This document shows positions 34,629-43,771 of a stretch of DNA of 64,000 nt, piece after piece. The notes beneath the pieces are model-generated. The model was not told the origin of the DNA. It searched no databases and saw nothing but the letters and a program-made list of their open reading frames with translations. Source of the stretch: Corynebacterium sp. KPL1814 (lineage in GTDB: Bacteria > Actinomycetota > Actinomycetes > Mycobacteriales > Mycobacteriaceae); NCBI RefSeq assembly GCF_000478175.1, contig NZ_KI515776.1:267451-331450 (forward strand). The letters are read 5' to 3'. The position numbers and the translations under genes are program-made. The number at the start of each line of letters is the position of its first letter. Position 1 is the first letter of the stretch.

Positions 34629-36092
34629 ATGACCAAAATCCTTGCCTCGACCGCGTCTACTGCGTCCGCGAGTTCCTCGCGGTGGCGCAACCTCTTACTG
34701 CTCGTATTGCTCGCCGTACCGCTTATCGTTGGTACCGCAGTGGCGGCCTGGTCGCAGTGGGAACCGGCGCATGCGTGGTCGAGCGCCGCGCAGCCTTATG
34801 GCGCGCCGCAGGCGAATTCGACCTCGCCAGAGCTTAAGGAAGCCGCCGAGGCCGCCAGCCACGCCCAAGCGCAGGCTAGCATCCTGAAATCTGGCGCGGA
34901 TCGGTTAAACAAGGGCACCAGTGAGCTGGATAAGGGTGCTGGGGAATTAGGCGATGGCGTCGAAAAGCTCGCCGGTGGTTCGCAAGAGCTGGTGTCGGGG
35001 CTTAACCAGTTGCAGTCAGGGACCAATACCCTCGGCGGAGGGGCGACGGAACTGGCCAATACCGTCGGCGGGGCCGTCGACCAGGTCGTGGGACTGGGAG
35101 CCGTCCAAGGCCAAATCCTGGAAGCCATCGACGGTACGGTGCGCGACCTGGAGGGAAATAATTCCAAGGAAGCGAAACAAGTTCGTTCTCAGCTGGGGGA
35201 TTTGCGCAAGCAGGTGGAAAACTTCCGCCTCGATGAATCCCTGACCGGGGAGCTGAAGAAGCTGAAGGACGGCTCGCGCGATCTCTCCAATCAGCTGGCG
35301 GTAAGCGGTTATGCCTACCACGATGGCATCAACCAGGCCGTGGCAGGCGCGCAACAGCTCAACCAGTCCATAGCGGAGCTCAATAGCCGTGTGGATGAGG
35401 CTCTCGATGGGGTGGGCCAGCTTGACGATGGCGCCGGCAAGCTCACCGGCATGGCGGAACAAAACCAATCGAACCTGGGCGCGGTGCAGCGCGCCCTGCC
35501 TCCTGCGCACGTAGCCGCAGAAGAGGACGCACGCCAGCTAAGCCCGGTCATCGCCATGCTCATTTCCGAGCTCGTCCTGCTGGCTGGTTCCGCCGCTGGG
35601 GTGGCATGGAAACTGGGCTTCCACCCGTGGCTGATGGTTCTAGGCGGATCGCTGGCCGCGGTGGCCATCGGGGAGATCCTGCTCTTCGTCTTGTCCATCG
35701 GCCTGACCCCCATCGCTGCGGTAGCCGCCGGAGGGGCGCTGTTCTTGGGCGCCCTGTCCTCTGCGCTTATCGTGCGGGGCTTGCTCGAACTGTGTGGCAT
35801 GACTGTGGGATCCATCCTCGCCGCGATCTTTGGCACTGGGCAGACCGCATTGGTGGGGTGGCTGTGGAAATCCGCGGCCATCGCCGGGGTGGACAAGGTG
35901 TGGCAGGTAGTAGCTAACCTTTTGCCGCTCAACTGGACAACGGCCGCAGTCACCGTGGCGGGCAACGATGGTGAGGCAGTGGTGCTGTGGACCGGCCTGG
36001 CTGTCTTGGGCGCTATCACTCTCGTAGGTCTGAGTGCAGTGAAATGGCTCGTGCCTGCCAGGAAGAACCCAAAAACAGGCGCTAAAGTATGA
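34629..36092 (+). CDS. YhgE/Pip-like membrane protein
   Basis: 487 residues. An N-terminal TM helix (LLLLVLLAVPLIVGTAVAAW) is followed by a ~280-residue extracytoplasmic region with repeated coil motifs (LNKGTSELDKGAGELGDG, LAGGSQELVSGLNQLQSG). A block of five to six TM helices then runs from residue ~305. This is the architecture of YhgE/Pip proteins of the ABC-2-like group, linked to phage infection and to lipid or envelope export in other Gram-positives. The function here is unknown. It is monocistronic, with a structured RNA region immediately downstream. Confidence 0.8.
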   Translation: MTKILASTASTASASSSRWRNLLLLVLLAVPLIVGTAVAAWSQWEPAHAWSSAAQPYGAPQANSTSPELKEAAEAASHAQAQASILKSGADRLNKGTSELDKGAGELGDGVEKLAGGSQELVSGLNQLQSGTNTLGGGATELANTVGGAVDQVVGLGAVQGQILEAIDGTVRDLEGNNSKEAKQVRSQLGDLRKQVENFRLDESLTGELKKLKDGSRDLSNQLAVSGYAYHDGINQAVAGAQQLNQSIAELNSRVDEALDGVGQLDDGAGKLTGMAEQNQSNLGAVQRALPPAHVAAEEDARQLSPVIAMLISELVLLAGSAAGVAWKLGFHPWLMVLGGSLAAVAIGEILLFVLSIGLTPIAAVAAGGALFLGALSSALIVRGLLELCGMTVGSILAAIFGTGQTALVGWLWKSAAIAGVDKVWQVVANLLPLNWTTAAVTVAGNDGEAVVLWTGLAVLGAITLVGLSAVKWLVPARKNPKTGAKV

Positions 36093-36183
36093 AATTGTGT
36101 ACTTAAATAGGTAAAAGCTTGTATAAAGCTGGCAATATTTGCCATCGCTATGGTTGGAATGCGAAGAGTGTTATTCTTGCTAG

Positions 36184-36290
36184 TGCTCACACCGCCTACT
36201 TAGGGGGTAGGCGAACGGCTTGCGCCGTTGTGAGTGATAGGGAATAGGGACGACGCGGTGCTGTAGGGGCGCCGCGTCGTTTCCCGTTTT
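36184..36290 (+). ncRNA. Unassigned structured RNA: three-way junction followed by an intrinsic terminator
   Basis: P1 CTCACA (36186-36191) pairs with TGTGAG (36229-36234). It encloses P2 CGCCTAC (36193-36199) / GTAGGCG (36207-36213) with loop TTAGGGG, and P3 ACGGC (36215-36219) / GCCGT (36224-36228) with loop TTGC. Twelve bases later ACGACGCGG (36250-36258) pairs with CCGCGTCGT (36272-36280), extended by GGG/CCC, and GTTTT follows. TATTCT at 36172-36177 is a plausible -10 with a start near 36184. This looks like a leader with aptamer and attenuator, or a small RNA. I cannot match it to a named class. The IS element directly downstream separates it from the citrate transporter gene. Confidence 0.6.
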
Positions 36291-36292
36291 GC

Positions 36293-36300
36293 CCAAAGCT
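36293..36300. repeat. Left 8-bp target-site duplication (CCAAAGCT)
   Basis: The octamer directly left of the IS is repeated exactly at 37711-37718 on the right, as expected from transposition. Confidence 0.93.
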
Positions 36301-37710
36301 GGGTTAAGTAGCAAAATGTGTGTCTGGTGGGCGTGTCGTCGGTTGGGCGCCTTTTGTCATTTCATGGGTCCTTTTCTGATTCCTATGGAGTGTGAGTATT
36401 CGGTTGGGATAGCGTTGTCGTAGAAGGCTGGTCGGCCTGTTTCCGGGTCGGCTGTGTTGTGGTCTTCTGGGGTAAGGCCTTGGACTTTGGCGAGTTGGTC
36501 TTGCCCGAAATTGCACTGCCTGGCGATCTCTAATGGGTCGTCAGGCAGTTGTGTTTGTGAATACAGGTACCATTCCAGCATTTTGCGTTGTCGTTCTCCT
36601 GTTCTTCCACGGTGAGCATCAGCGATGCGTTTGAGCGGGGCGTTAACTCCGCCTTCGAGGCTGTTTGTCGTTGCTACCCAACGCTGTGGCATAAGAGCAT
36701 GTGGTGGTGGCTTAAGGTAGGTAAATAGATGTTGTTTCTGCGAAAGGTTTCGCAGTGATTTATAGGCTTGGCGAACGCGTAAATGGGTCCATTCCCACTT
36801 ACGGTTGGACCTGCGGCGGTGTGTAGGGGTCAGGGTTTTCTCGGAAAGGAAGTGTTTATAGACCTGGCCGAAGTCATGCAGGTTCTTCGTCCATTCCCGT
36901 GCTTGGTCTAGGGTGCTGATTTTGGTTAATTGCAGTGCTAGGCCATAGATGGCTTTGCCGGCATCGGTGCGTGGCCGGCTGGTGGTGTATCGGCGGATTA
37001 CGCGTTGGGCATGGACTAGGCAGCGCTGGATTGGTGTGTGTGGCCAGCATGTTGCGATGGCTGATTGGGCGCCGAGTCCGCCATCAAGTACGACGCATAA
37101 CGGTGGCGCTATGTTTTTAAGTAATTGAATATAGGCGTCGGTGGATTCCTTTTTAGCCCAGTGCCAGGCAATGACGTGGTCATGGCTTGCTGCGACAAGC
37201 AGGCAGCCTGCCGCGGTGTAGGTGCCGTCGATGAAGATTTGGTCGTAGATTCGGTGAGGGTCCGGGGTATTAGGGATATCGATAAGCCAAAAGGGTTCAA
37301 ACCGGCGGTTGAGAGTCCACCGGCTTATTCCTTGTTGCTGAGCGAGCTGGTTCAATGACGTTGTAGATACCGCGTAGCGGTAGAAGGCGCGGAAGTCCCG
37401 GGACTGGGTATGGTCAGTTCGTTGGCGCGTTAGGGAGCTTCCGCAGTTGGGGTCTTTGCATCGCCATCTGGTTTTCCCTTTGGATGTTGTGCCATTTTTC
37501 TTCATCTGCCCTGCACAAATAGGGCATCGTGGTCGGTTAGTAGTCACCGGAAAATTCAACCAGCTCACCACATACCACATGCAGGTGCCATTCCGGTGGA
37601 TTGAACAAAAAGCAGGGCCGAATAGGCCCCAGAAGCTTATTCAGCTCCTATTTAAACAAGCTAACCAGCGCTTACGCTGAAACCGAGACACACTTCCTGC
37701 TACTTAACCC
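36301..37710 (-). mobile_element. IS1249-type insertion sequence (IS256 family), complete
   Basis: A 1410-bp element. Terminal inverted repeats of 25 bp at 36301-36325 and 37686-37710 agree at 22 positions; both begin GGGTTAAGTAGCA. An 8-bp direct repeat flanks it. It contains a single intact transposase gene on the minus strand. Size, repeat length and duplication fit the IS1249 group found in corynebacteria. All parts are intact, so it may still be mobile. Confidence 0.93.
36357..37580 (-). CDS. IS1249-family transposase
   Basis: 407 residues. The N-terminus has a zinc ribbon (CPICAGQMKKNG, then CKDPNCG) and a helix-turn-helix stretch (SLNQLAQQQGISRWTLNRRF). The DDE acidic residues can be placed at IFIDGTY, CVVLDGGLGAQSAI and NSLEGGVNAPLKRI. 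It uses a cut-and-paste or copy-out mechanism typical of the IS256 family. The frame is uninterrupted. Codon use is lower in GC third positions than in the neighbouring genes, consistent with recent transfer. Confidence 0.95.
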   Translation of the reverse strand: MWYVVSWLNFPVTTNRPRCPICAGQMKKNGTTSKGKTRWRCKDPNCGSSLTRQRTDHTQSRDFRAFYRYAVSTTSLNQLAQQQGISRWTLNRRFEPFWLIDIPNTPDPHRIYDQIFIDGTYTAAGCLLVAASHDHVIAWHWAKKESTDAYIQLLKNIAPPLCVVLDGGLGAQSAIATCWPHTPIQRCLVHAQRVIRRYTTSRPRTDAGKAIYGLALQLTKISTLDQAREWTKNLHDFGQVYKHFLSEKTLTPTHRRRSNRKWEWTHLRVRQAYKSLRNLSQKQHLFTYLKPPPHALMPQRWVATTNSLEGGVNAPLKRIADAHRGRTGERQRKMLEWYLYSQTQLPDDPLEIARQCNFGQDQLAKVQGLTPEDHNTADPETGRPAFYDNAIPTEYSHSIGIRKGPMK

Positions 37711-37718
37711 CCAAAGCT
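37711..37718. repeat. Right 8-bp target-site duplication (CCAAAGCT)
   Basis: Exact copy of the octamer at 36293-36300. Removing one copy and the IS restores the original junction after the terminator T-run. Confidence 0.93.
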
Positions 37719-37860
37719 ATTTATCCAGGTCGGCCCAGGGGGATATGTGCGGCCCACGGCAGGAATGTGCGCTACCACACAGCAATGTTTAACATTAGCT
37801 ATACGTCTATTGGCTAATGGCGTGCGCCAGGCGGGCGCCAGTGACTTTTGAAGGAGCGCA

Positions 37861-39225
37861 ATGCAGACCTCCCTCGGGCTGACCCTGATGGGACTGGCCA
37901 TCATCTTTGTGACGGTGGGCATCCTCATCCGTGGACGCGTTAATCCCATTATTCCCATGACCTTGGTGCCCGTCATCGGCGCTGTGATAGCCGGTTTCGG
38001 TGTAGAAGATATAGCGGATTTCTTCGGCGAAGGCTTAAGCTCTGTCATCAACGTCGTGGTGATGTTCATCTTCGCCATCATTTTCTTCGGCATTTTGCAA
38101 GATGTGGGACTTTTTACTCCGGTGATCCGCAGCCTCATTAAGGCGACCCGCGGCAATGTCATGGCCGTGACCATTGGCACGGCCGCCATCGGTATCGTGG
38201 CGCACCTCGATGGATCGGGTTCCACGACCTTTCTTATTACGATTCCCGCATTGCTGCCGTTGTACCGGGCGCTGCACATGTCGCGCTATGTGCTGATTAC
38301 TATCGTGGCCCTGGCCGCTTCGGTGATGAATATGGTCCCGTGGGGCGGGCCACTGGGCCGTGCCGGTGCGGTGGTTGAGCAAGACCCGAACGATATCTGG
38401 CTGCACTTATTGCCCATCCAAGGTGTGGCAGTGGTCCTCATCTTCACCATTGCCGCCCTGTTGGGATGGCGCGAAAAGCGCCGTTTGGTCAAGCTGCAGG
38501 AAAGCGGCGAAATCAAGGGCTCTATCTCTGTGGACGTGAATTCCTTGGCGGATGATTTTTCCGCCAAGCAGGCCGAGGAACAGCAGAAACTCGGGTTCAG
38601 GTACAGGAAATCCCGGTGGGTGACCATCGCGAATATCGTCGTTGCCTTGGCCGTGCTTGCTGCCCTGCTTTCGGGCTTGCTGCCACCGGCGCCCGCGTTC
38701 CTTATTGCTACCACCATTGCCTTGGTGGTCAACTTCGACGGCGCGATGGAGCAGGGCGATGCCTTGCGGCGCCACGCCCCCAACGCTTTGTCCATGGCCG
38801 GAGTGATCATTGCGGCCGCGATGTTTTTGGGCGTGCTCAATGAGACCAAGATGCTAGAAGAAATCGCGCTGAGCCTGGTGAATATTCTGCCGGAAGGAGT
38901 GGCACCGTATCTGCACGTCATCGTGGGATTCTTTGGGGTTCCGCTAGACCTGTTGACCTCCACGGATGCGTATTACTTCTCGGTACTGCCCATTGTCCAA
39001 GGCACGGTGGAGTCCTTCGGCGTCAGCGGAATGGGCGCTGCGAGCGCCCTCATTATCGGCAACGTGGTGGGAACCTTCGTCTCCCCATTTTCGCCAGCGC
39101 TGTGGCTGGCGCTGGGACTGGCGGATGGTCAGATGGGCAAGTACCTCAAGATAGCCTTCCCCATCGCATGGATATTTTCCATTATCCTCGTCGCCATCGC
39201 ATTCTTTACCGGGATGCTGGCCTAA
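37861..39225 (+). CDS. CitMHS-type citrate transporter
   Basis: 454 residues with about twelve TM helices in two inverted halves. Family features include GIVAHLDGSGSTTFLITIPALLPLY, with the loop for the carboxylate substrate, ASVMNMVPWGGPLGRAG, and a mirrored DLLTSTDAYYFSVLPIV in the second half. CitMHS proteins import citrate complexed with Mg2+ or Ca2+ in symport with protons. AAGGAGCG is the RBS. The 150 bp upstream follow the IS; the likely original leader with its terminator lies beyond the IS, so present regulation may be altered. No two-component regulator is adjacent. Confidence 0.9.
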   Translation: MQTSLGLTLMGLAIIFVTVGILIRGRVNPIIPMTLVPVIGAVIAGFGVEDIADFFGEGLSSVINVVVMFIFAIIFFGILQDVGLFTPVIRSLIKATRGNVMAVTIGTAAIGIVAHLDGSGSTTFLITIPALLPLYRALHMSRYVLITIVALAASVMNMVPWGGPLGRAGAVVEQDPNDIWLHLLPIQGVAVVLIFTIAALLGWREKRRLVKLQESGEIKGSISVDVNSLADDFSAKQAEEQQKLGFRYRKSRWVTIANIVVALAVLAALLSGLLPPAPAFLIATTIALVVNFDGAMEQGDALRRHAPNALSMAGVIIAAAMFLGVLNETKMLEEIALSLVNILPEGVAPYLHVIVGFFGVPLDLLTSTDAYYFSVLPIVQGTVESFGVSGMGAASALIIGNVVGTFVSPFSPALWLALGLADGQMGKYLKIAFPIAWIFSIILVAIAFFTGMLA

Positions 39226-39261
39226 GCGGGCCCTGGAATCCGCCGGCCCTATAGGCATGGA

Positions 39262-39289
39262 AATAGCCCGCAGTTTCCTGCGGGCTATT
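39262..39289. terminator. Perfect bidirectional terminator between citMHS and tRNA-Pro
   Basis: AATAGCCCGCAG and CTGCGGGCTATT form a 12-bp perfect stem with loop TTTC, flanked by A/T-rich ends. It stands between two converging units. Confidence 0.88.
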
Positions 39290-39290
39290 G

Positions 39291-39364
<74 letters not shown>

Positions 39365-39431
39365 GTCACTGCTTAAAAGCAGTACTGAGATACTTTAACG
39401 CATGGTGAATGAGATCGACAAAACGGCAGGT

Positions 39432-40319
39432 CTAGTCCACCTCAGTGATCCTCAACAGGGTGGCTGAGGGGCGGCAGAATAAACGCACCGGGGCGAATTT
39501 GGACGTGCCCAAGCCATTGGAGACGTGCATCTTCATCGGGCCGAAATCGTGCAGGCCCTGTGCGCGCGGGCGGTCGATGCCGCAATTGGTCACGATGGCG
39601 CGCGAACCAGGAAGGCAAATTTGCCCACCGTGGGTATGGCCGGAAAGGGAGAGCTGGTAACCATCGGCGGCGAACTTTTCGAGCACGCGCGGCTCGGGGG
39701 CGTGGAGTAGGGCGAGCGAGAGATCGGCGTCCTCGTGGGGCGGGCCGGCGATTTCGGAGTAATCATCCAAGTCGTGGTGCGGATCGTCCACCCCAGCCAC
39801 GGCGAGGCGGACATTGCCTACCTTGAACTCGTGACGGGCCTGATTGCCGTCGTACCAACCGTGCTCCACGAAGGCCGCACGCATGCCGCGCCAGGGAAGG
39901 TCCAGGTAGGAGGGCTCGCGCTTTTTGCCCAGCAGGTATTTGAAGGGGTTGACCGGGCGCGGCGCCCAATAATCATTGGTGCCGAACACGAAGACGCCGG
40001 GCCGGGCGAGCAGCGGGCCGAGCGCGCGCAGGGTATCGGGCACGGCCTGCTTATCGGAGAGGTTGTCGCCGGTATTGACCACGAGGTCTGGCTCCAGCGC
40101 ATCGAGGGCGGAGACCCAATCGATCTTCGTCTGCTGGCCCGGGATCATGTGCAGGTCAGAAATGTGCAGCAGGCGGAACTCTTCTTCGCCGCGCAGGGTG
40201 CCTTTGGGCAGGAGCGGAAGGGTAAATTCCTTGAGTTCGAATTTCGTGAGCTCGCTAAAGCCCCAAGCAGCAACACCTAGGCCGGCGGCGACGCCGCCAA
40301 GAATCCGTTGAAGTTTCAC
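39432..40319 (-). CDS. Calcineurin-like metallophosphoesterase, membrane-associated
   Basis: 295 residues. Metal-binding motifs in order: HISDLHMIPGQ, NTGDNLSD, FGTNDYW (in place of GNHD) and SGHTHGGQICLPG. The N-terminus has one hydrophobic segment (LGGVAAGLGVAAWGF) that could anchor it. Enzymes of this group hydrolyse phosphodiesters or UDP-linked lipids, but the substrate is unknown. GTG at 40319 is chosen because TAGTGT lies 7 bp upstream, which implies a leaderless transcript. The longer open frame overlaps the divergent yqeY start and is unlikely. Note Thr instead of His in the third motif. Confidence 0.88.
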   Translation of the reverse strand: MKLQRILGGVAAGLGVAAWGFSELTKFELKEFTLPLLPKGTLRGEEEFRLLHISDLHMIPGQQTKIDWVSALDALEPDLVVNTGDNLSDKQAVPDTLRALGPLLARPGVFVFGTNDYWAPRPVNPFKYLLGKKREPSYLDLPWRGMRAAFVEHGWYDGNQARHEFKVGNVRLAVAGVDDPHHDLDDYSEIAGPPHEDADLSLALLHAPEPRVLEKFAADGYQLSLSGHTHGGQICLPGSRAIVTNCGIDRPRAQGLHDFGPMKMHVSNGLGTSKFAPVRLFCRPSATLLRITEVD

Positions 40320-40362
40320 AGCTTCTACACTACCTGCCTTAAATGGACGTATATTGAAAGGC

Positions 40363-40827
40363 ATGAGCGAGCTAAAAGATACTATTCGAGCAGATCTGAA
40401 AACGTCGATGAAGGCCAAGGAAAAGCAGCGCACCAGCGCCATTCGCGCGTTGCTGGCGGCAATCCAGGCCGAGGAAACCACTGGGTCCCGCCACGAGCTA
40501 GAGGATGAAGACATCCTCAAGGTCATCGCGCGCGAGATTAAAAAGCGTCGCGAGTCCGCAGAGGTCTATGAAGAAAATGGCCGCCCGGAATTGGCAGAGG
40601 CTGAGCTTGCCGATGTCCCCTTCTTCGAGGCCTACCAGCCGCGCCAGCTCGATGATGCGGAGCTTAAGGCCTTGGTAGAAGAAGCAATTGCTGAGGTAGA
40701 AAAGGAAAACGGCGAAGCACCCACCATGAAGCAGATGGGTGCGGTCATGAAGGTGGCCAACGCAAAGGCCGCCGGCCAGGCCGACGGCAAGCGCCTTTCC
40801 GCAGAGGTAAAGGGCCAGCTTAACTAA
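40363..40827 (+). CDS. yqeY: GatB/YqeY-family protein
   Basis: 154 residues, all helical. It begins SELKDTIRADLKTSMKAKEKQRTSAIRALLAAIQ, contains DEDILKVIAREIKKRRESAE with YQPRQLDDAELKALVEEAI, and ends MKQMGAVMKVANAKAAGQADGKRLS. It resembles the C-terminal tRNA-binding domain of GatB. Its function is not established. RBS GAAAGG is close to the ATG at 40363. It is divergent from the phosphoesterase gene and converges on pbp1 with 3 bp between the stops. Confidence 0.92.
   Translation: MSELKDTIRADLKTSMKAKEKQRTSAIRALLAAIQAEETTGSRHELEDEDILKVIAREIKKRRESAEVYEENGRPELAEAELADVPFFEAYQPRQLDDAELKALVEEAIAEVEKENGEAPTMKQMGAVMKVANAKAAGQADGKRLSAEVKGQLN
40605..40617 (-). repeat. One-mismatch copy of the dispersed 13-mer
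   Basis: GACATCGGCAAGC on the minus strand in yqeY; the complement encodes Leu-Ala-Asp-Val, as at 29674 in asd. Confidence 0.5.
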
Positions 40828-40830
40828 TCT

Positions 40831-43302
40831 TTAGCGGCCGAGGAGATTGCGGATATCGTTGCGGAAGTTATCGATATCTTCTTGGCGGATTCCAAAGTCC
40901 TCTGGGCTGAGGTTCAATCCGCCGCCGTTATTTCCTCCCCAGTTGCTCACACCGGTAGTGTTCGCGCTGCCGGTGTTATTTTGTGCGCCGGTCGTATTCG
41001 CACTGCCCACGCCGCTGGAGGGGGATTGGGTGGCAGAGGTGCCATCGGAAAGCTGCAGGGTAATCTCGGCGCCGTCCTTCTTGCCATCCTTGCCGGTAAT
41101 CGCGCGCACCACTCGGCCGTAGGGGACATCCCCGCCGACGACGCGGGAGGTTTTTACCACATAGCCCTTGGCTTCAAGGGTGCTGCGGGCCTGTGACTCG
41201 TTTTTGCCGCGCAAGCTATCGAGCAACTTATCCCCGGTGGTGCCGTCATCGTATTTCTTATTGTAATTGGGCAGACCGCTCTGAGTAGCCTGCGGTAGCT
41301 GCGATGCCATGGTGAAAAATGTCTGCGCGGGCTCTAAGCCACCAAAGAGGTTGCCAGCTCCGGTGCACTGGCGCACGGGGGAGGTACACAGAGGCTGGGT
41401 ATCGGTGCCGTCGTTATAAATATAAGGAGCGGCGGCGAGTCCGTCGTTGAATCCCAAAAATGCCGAGGACTGGTTGGACTCGGTGGTACCGGTCTTGGCG
41501 GCGACGGGGGAGCTAAAGCCAGCAGCGTGGGCGGCATCCTTGGCGGTTCCCTGCTTGGCATCTTCAGACAGCGCATTGGCCAGGGCGTGGGCCACATCCT
41601 GGTCTACCGCCTGCTCGCACGGGGTCTCTTTGAGGTAGACCTCGTTGCCGTTCTTATCTAGGACCTTGTCAATGGGATTGGGCTCGCACCACCGGCCATT
41701 GGAGGCAATCGTTGCGCCGACATTGGATAGTTCCAGCGGATTTACCGGATTGGGGCCCAGGGTAAAGGAACCGGAATTGGCGTCCTTCGTGCGCTGCGCG
41801 ATGGAGGTGTCCTTATCAAAGGTGCCCTTTTCGTCATAGGAGCGCAGGCCAAGGCGCACCGCCATATCTACGATGGGTGCCACGCCAACCTGCTCGGTGA
41901 GCTTGATAAATGGCGTATTGGGCGAGTGGGCCAAGGCCTCTTGCAGCGTCATCGTGGCCTTATAATTGCCCGCGTTTTCCACACAGTAGCGGTTGGCGGG
42001 GCAGTTATCGGCGCCGCCGTGGCCAAGGCCTTCGGCCTCGTAGCGGGTGGGCACATCCACCGTATTCTTAATGCCGTAGCCAGATTCGAGGGCGGCCGCG
42101 GCGGTAAAGGCCTTAAAAACCGACCCCGCGCCATTGCCCACCAAGGAGTTGGTCTGCGGCAGCAGGGTTTCATTATTGTCTTGGTCCAGCCCGTACGCAC
42201 GGGACGAGACCATGGCCAGGACCTTGCGGTCCGACGTGCCCGGTTCGATAACGTCCATCACCTCAGCGACGCCCTGGGCATTTGGGTTGGTGCGCGACTG
42301 CACTGCGGACAGCGCCGAATCCTGCACCTGCGGGTCCAGCGTGGTCTTTACGGTGTATCCACCGTGGGCGAGCTGGTCTTGGTCTATGCCCTTTTCCTCG
42401 AGGTACTGCAGCACATAATCGCAGAAAAAACCGCGATCATCTGCGCCGATGCAGCCATTGGCCAGGGTATTGGGCTGCTTGCCGACGCCCAATTCTTCCC
42501 CCTTATACTCATCCGCATCCGCCTGCTCCAGATAGCCGTTATCCACCATGGATTGGAGCACGACGTTGCGGCGGTCAAGCACCTCTTCCTCATTGGTATA
42601 AGGGTTGAGGCGCTCTGAAGACTGCACCATACCCGCCAGCATCGCCGCCTGCGGCACCGTGAGGTCCGCGGCGTGGCTATCAAAGTAGGTCCGCGCGGCG
42701 GCTTCCACACCGTAGGCATGGTTACCAAAGGAGACCAGATTGAGGTAATTGGTGAGGATTTCCTGCTTATCCAACTCCTCATTCATCTGCGTTGCCATGC
42801 GCATTTCGCGCAGCTTGCGGGTGGCGGACTGCTCGGTCGCAGCAGCCCGTTCTTCATCGTTTTGTGCGGAGACGAGCAGGAGGTAGTTCTTGACGTACTG
42901 CTGGTCAATGGTGGATGCGCCCTGAGATACCCCGCCGGAGGTCAGGTTGGTCCACAGAGCGCGGAAATTGCCTTGGAGATCGACGCCGCCGTGCTCGTAA
43001 AAGCGCTCGTCTTCAATGGAGACGATGGCGTTTTTCATCGCATCCGAGATCTCGTCACTATCTACGGGGTGGCGGCGTTGGCTATAGACGTAGGCCATAT
43101 CTTTGCCCGAGGAATCCTGCACCGTGGTAACGCCGGGGATATTGCCCGCTGTTAGGTCTTGCAGGTCTGATTGCATGGTCTGGTTGGTGCGGGTGATCGC
43201 TACGCCGGAAATGCCCGCAAAGGGGGCGAGCGCGAGCGCGATGAGCGCGGCTACCAAGACCGTGGACAGGGCTATCTTGGACAAAGATTTGAAGACAGTC
43301 AC
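40831..43302 (-). CDS. Class A penicillin-binding protein with PASTA domain
   Basis: 823 residues. One TM helix near residues 8-30 is followed by a GT51 transglycosylase with the catalytic Glu in IVSIEDERFYEHGGVD. The transpeptidase domain holds SxxK (GAGSVFKAF), SxN (AHSPNTPF) and KTG (AAKTGTTESNQ). One PASTA repeat follows (GKNESQARSTLEAKGYVV). The tail is Gly/Asn-rich. It polymerises and crosslinks peptidoglycan at the outer face. It matches C. glutamicum PBP1a in position beside whcA. GTG at 43302 is preferred, with TAGGGT 7 bp upstream (leaderless). A longer frame begins at 43377. Confidence 0.94.
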   Translation of the reverse strand: MTVFKSLSKIALSTVLVAALIALALAPFAGISGVAITRTNQTMQSDLQDLTAGNIPGVTTVQDSSGKDMAYVYSQRRHPVDSDEISDAMKNAIVSIEDERFYEHGGVDLQGNFRALWTNLTSGGVSQGASTIDQQYVKNYLLLVSAQNDEERAAATEQSATRKLREMRMATQMNEELDKQEILTNYLNLVSFGNHAYGVEAAARTYFDSHAADLTVPQAAMLAGMVQSSERLNPYTNEEEVLDRRNVVLQSMVDNGYLEQADADEYKGEELGVGKQPNTLANGCIGADDRGFFCDYVLQYLEEKGIDQDQLAHGGYTVKTTLDPQVQDSALSAVQSRTNPNAQGVAEVMDVIEPGTSDRKVLAMVSSRAYGLDQDNNETLLPQTNSLVGNGAGSVFKAFTAAAALESGYGIKNTVDVPTRYEAEGLGHGGADNCPANRYCVENAGNYKATMTLQEALAHSPNTPFIKLTEQVGVAPIVDMAVRLGLRSYDEKGTFDKDTSIAQRTKDANSGSFTLGPNPVNPLELSNVGATIASNGRWCEPNPIDKVLDKNGNEVYLKETPCEQAVDQDVAHALANALSEDAKQGTAKDAAHAAGFSSPVAAKTGTTESNQSSAFLGFNDGLAAAPYIYNDGTDTQPLCTSPVRQCTGAGNLFGGLEPAQTFFTMASQLPQATQSGLPNYNKKYDDGTTGDKLLDSLRGKNESQARSTLEAKGYVVKTSRVVGGDVPYGRVVRAITGKDGKKDGAEITLQLSDGTSATQSPSSGVGSANTTGAQNNTGSANTTGVSNWGGNNGGGLNLSPEDFGIRQEDIDNFRNDIRNLLGR

Positions 43303-43447
43303 GCCCAATACCCTACGTGGTCTGCCTGGCAATGGGGAAGGTGACTTGCACCCCCTAAAGTGTGACCTCGTAGACAATCTCGCGTTCTAGTGAATAGACT
43401 CAGGCTTCGGTACATAGTATTCCGTCTGGGAAGGAGAACACTCACCC

Positions 43448-43771
43448 ATGACCGTTCGAGTGAAGACTGCGGGAATGTCCAATACAGCCCGAAATCCCGA
43501 GCGTGGTGAGTGGGTCACTCAAGCAAAGTGCCGCAATGAGGACCCGGACGCATTATTCGTGCGCGGCGCTGAACAGCGCAAAGCCGCCGTCATTTGCCGC
43601 CACTGCCCCGTTTTAACGGAATGCCGCGCAGACGCCCTTGATAACCGCGTGGAATTTGGCGTGTGGGGCGGGTTGACCGAGCGTCAGCGCCGCGCGCTGC
43701 TGCGCAAGAACCCCCACATCACGGACTGGGCCAATTACCTGGCTAAGGGTGGCGAACTCGTCGGTATTTAA
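43448..43771 (+). CDS. whcA: WhiB-family iron-sulfur regulator WhcA
   Basis: 107 residues with the four cluster Cys at 28, 50, 53 and 59, then GVWGG at 71-75 and a basic ERQRRALLRK tail for DNA binding. WhcA of C. glutamicum is a negative regulator in the oxidative-stress response, and the gene is next to the PBP as here. RBS GAAGGAGAA is a little far from ATG. Distances and spacing Cx2C-x5-C are canonical. Confidence 0.92.
   Translation: MTVRVKTAGMSNTARNPERGEWVTQAKCRNEDPDALFVRGAEQRKAAVICRHCPVLTECRADALDNRVEFGVWGGLTERQRRALLRKNPHITDWANYLAKGGELVGI

Noticed and set aside
40320-40526. Longer N-terminus for the metallophosphoesterase
   Set aside because: It would overlap the divergent yqeY start and reads as an antisense shadow; the GTG at 40319 has a leaderless promoter spacing.
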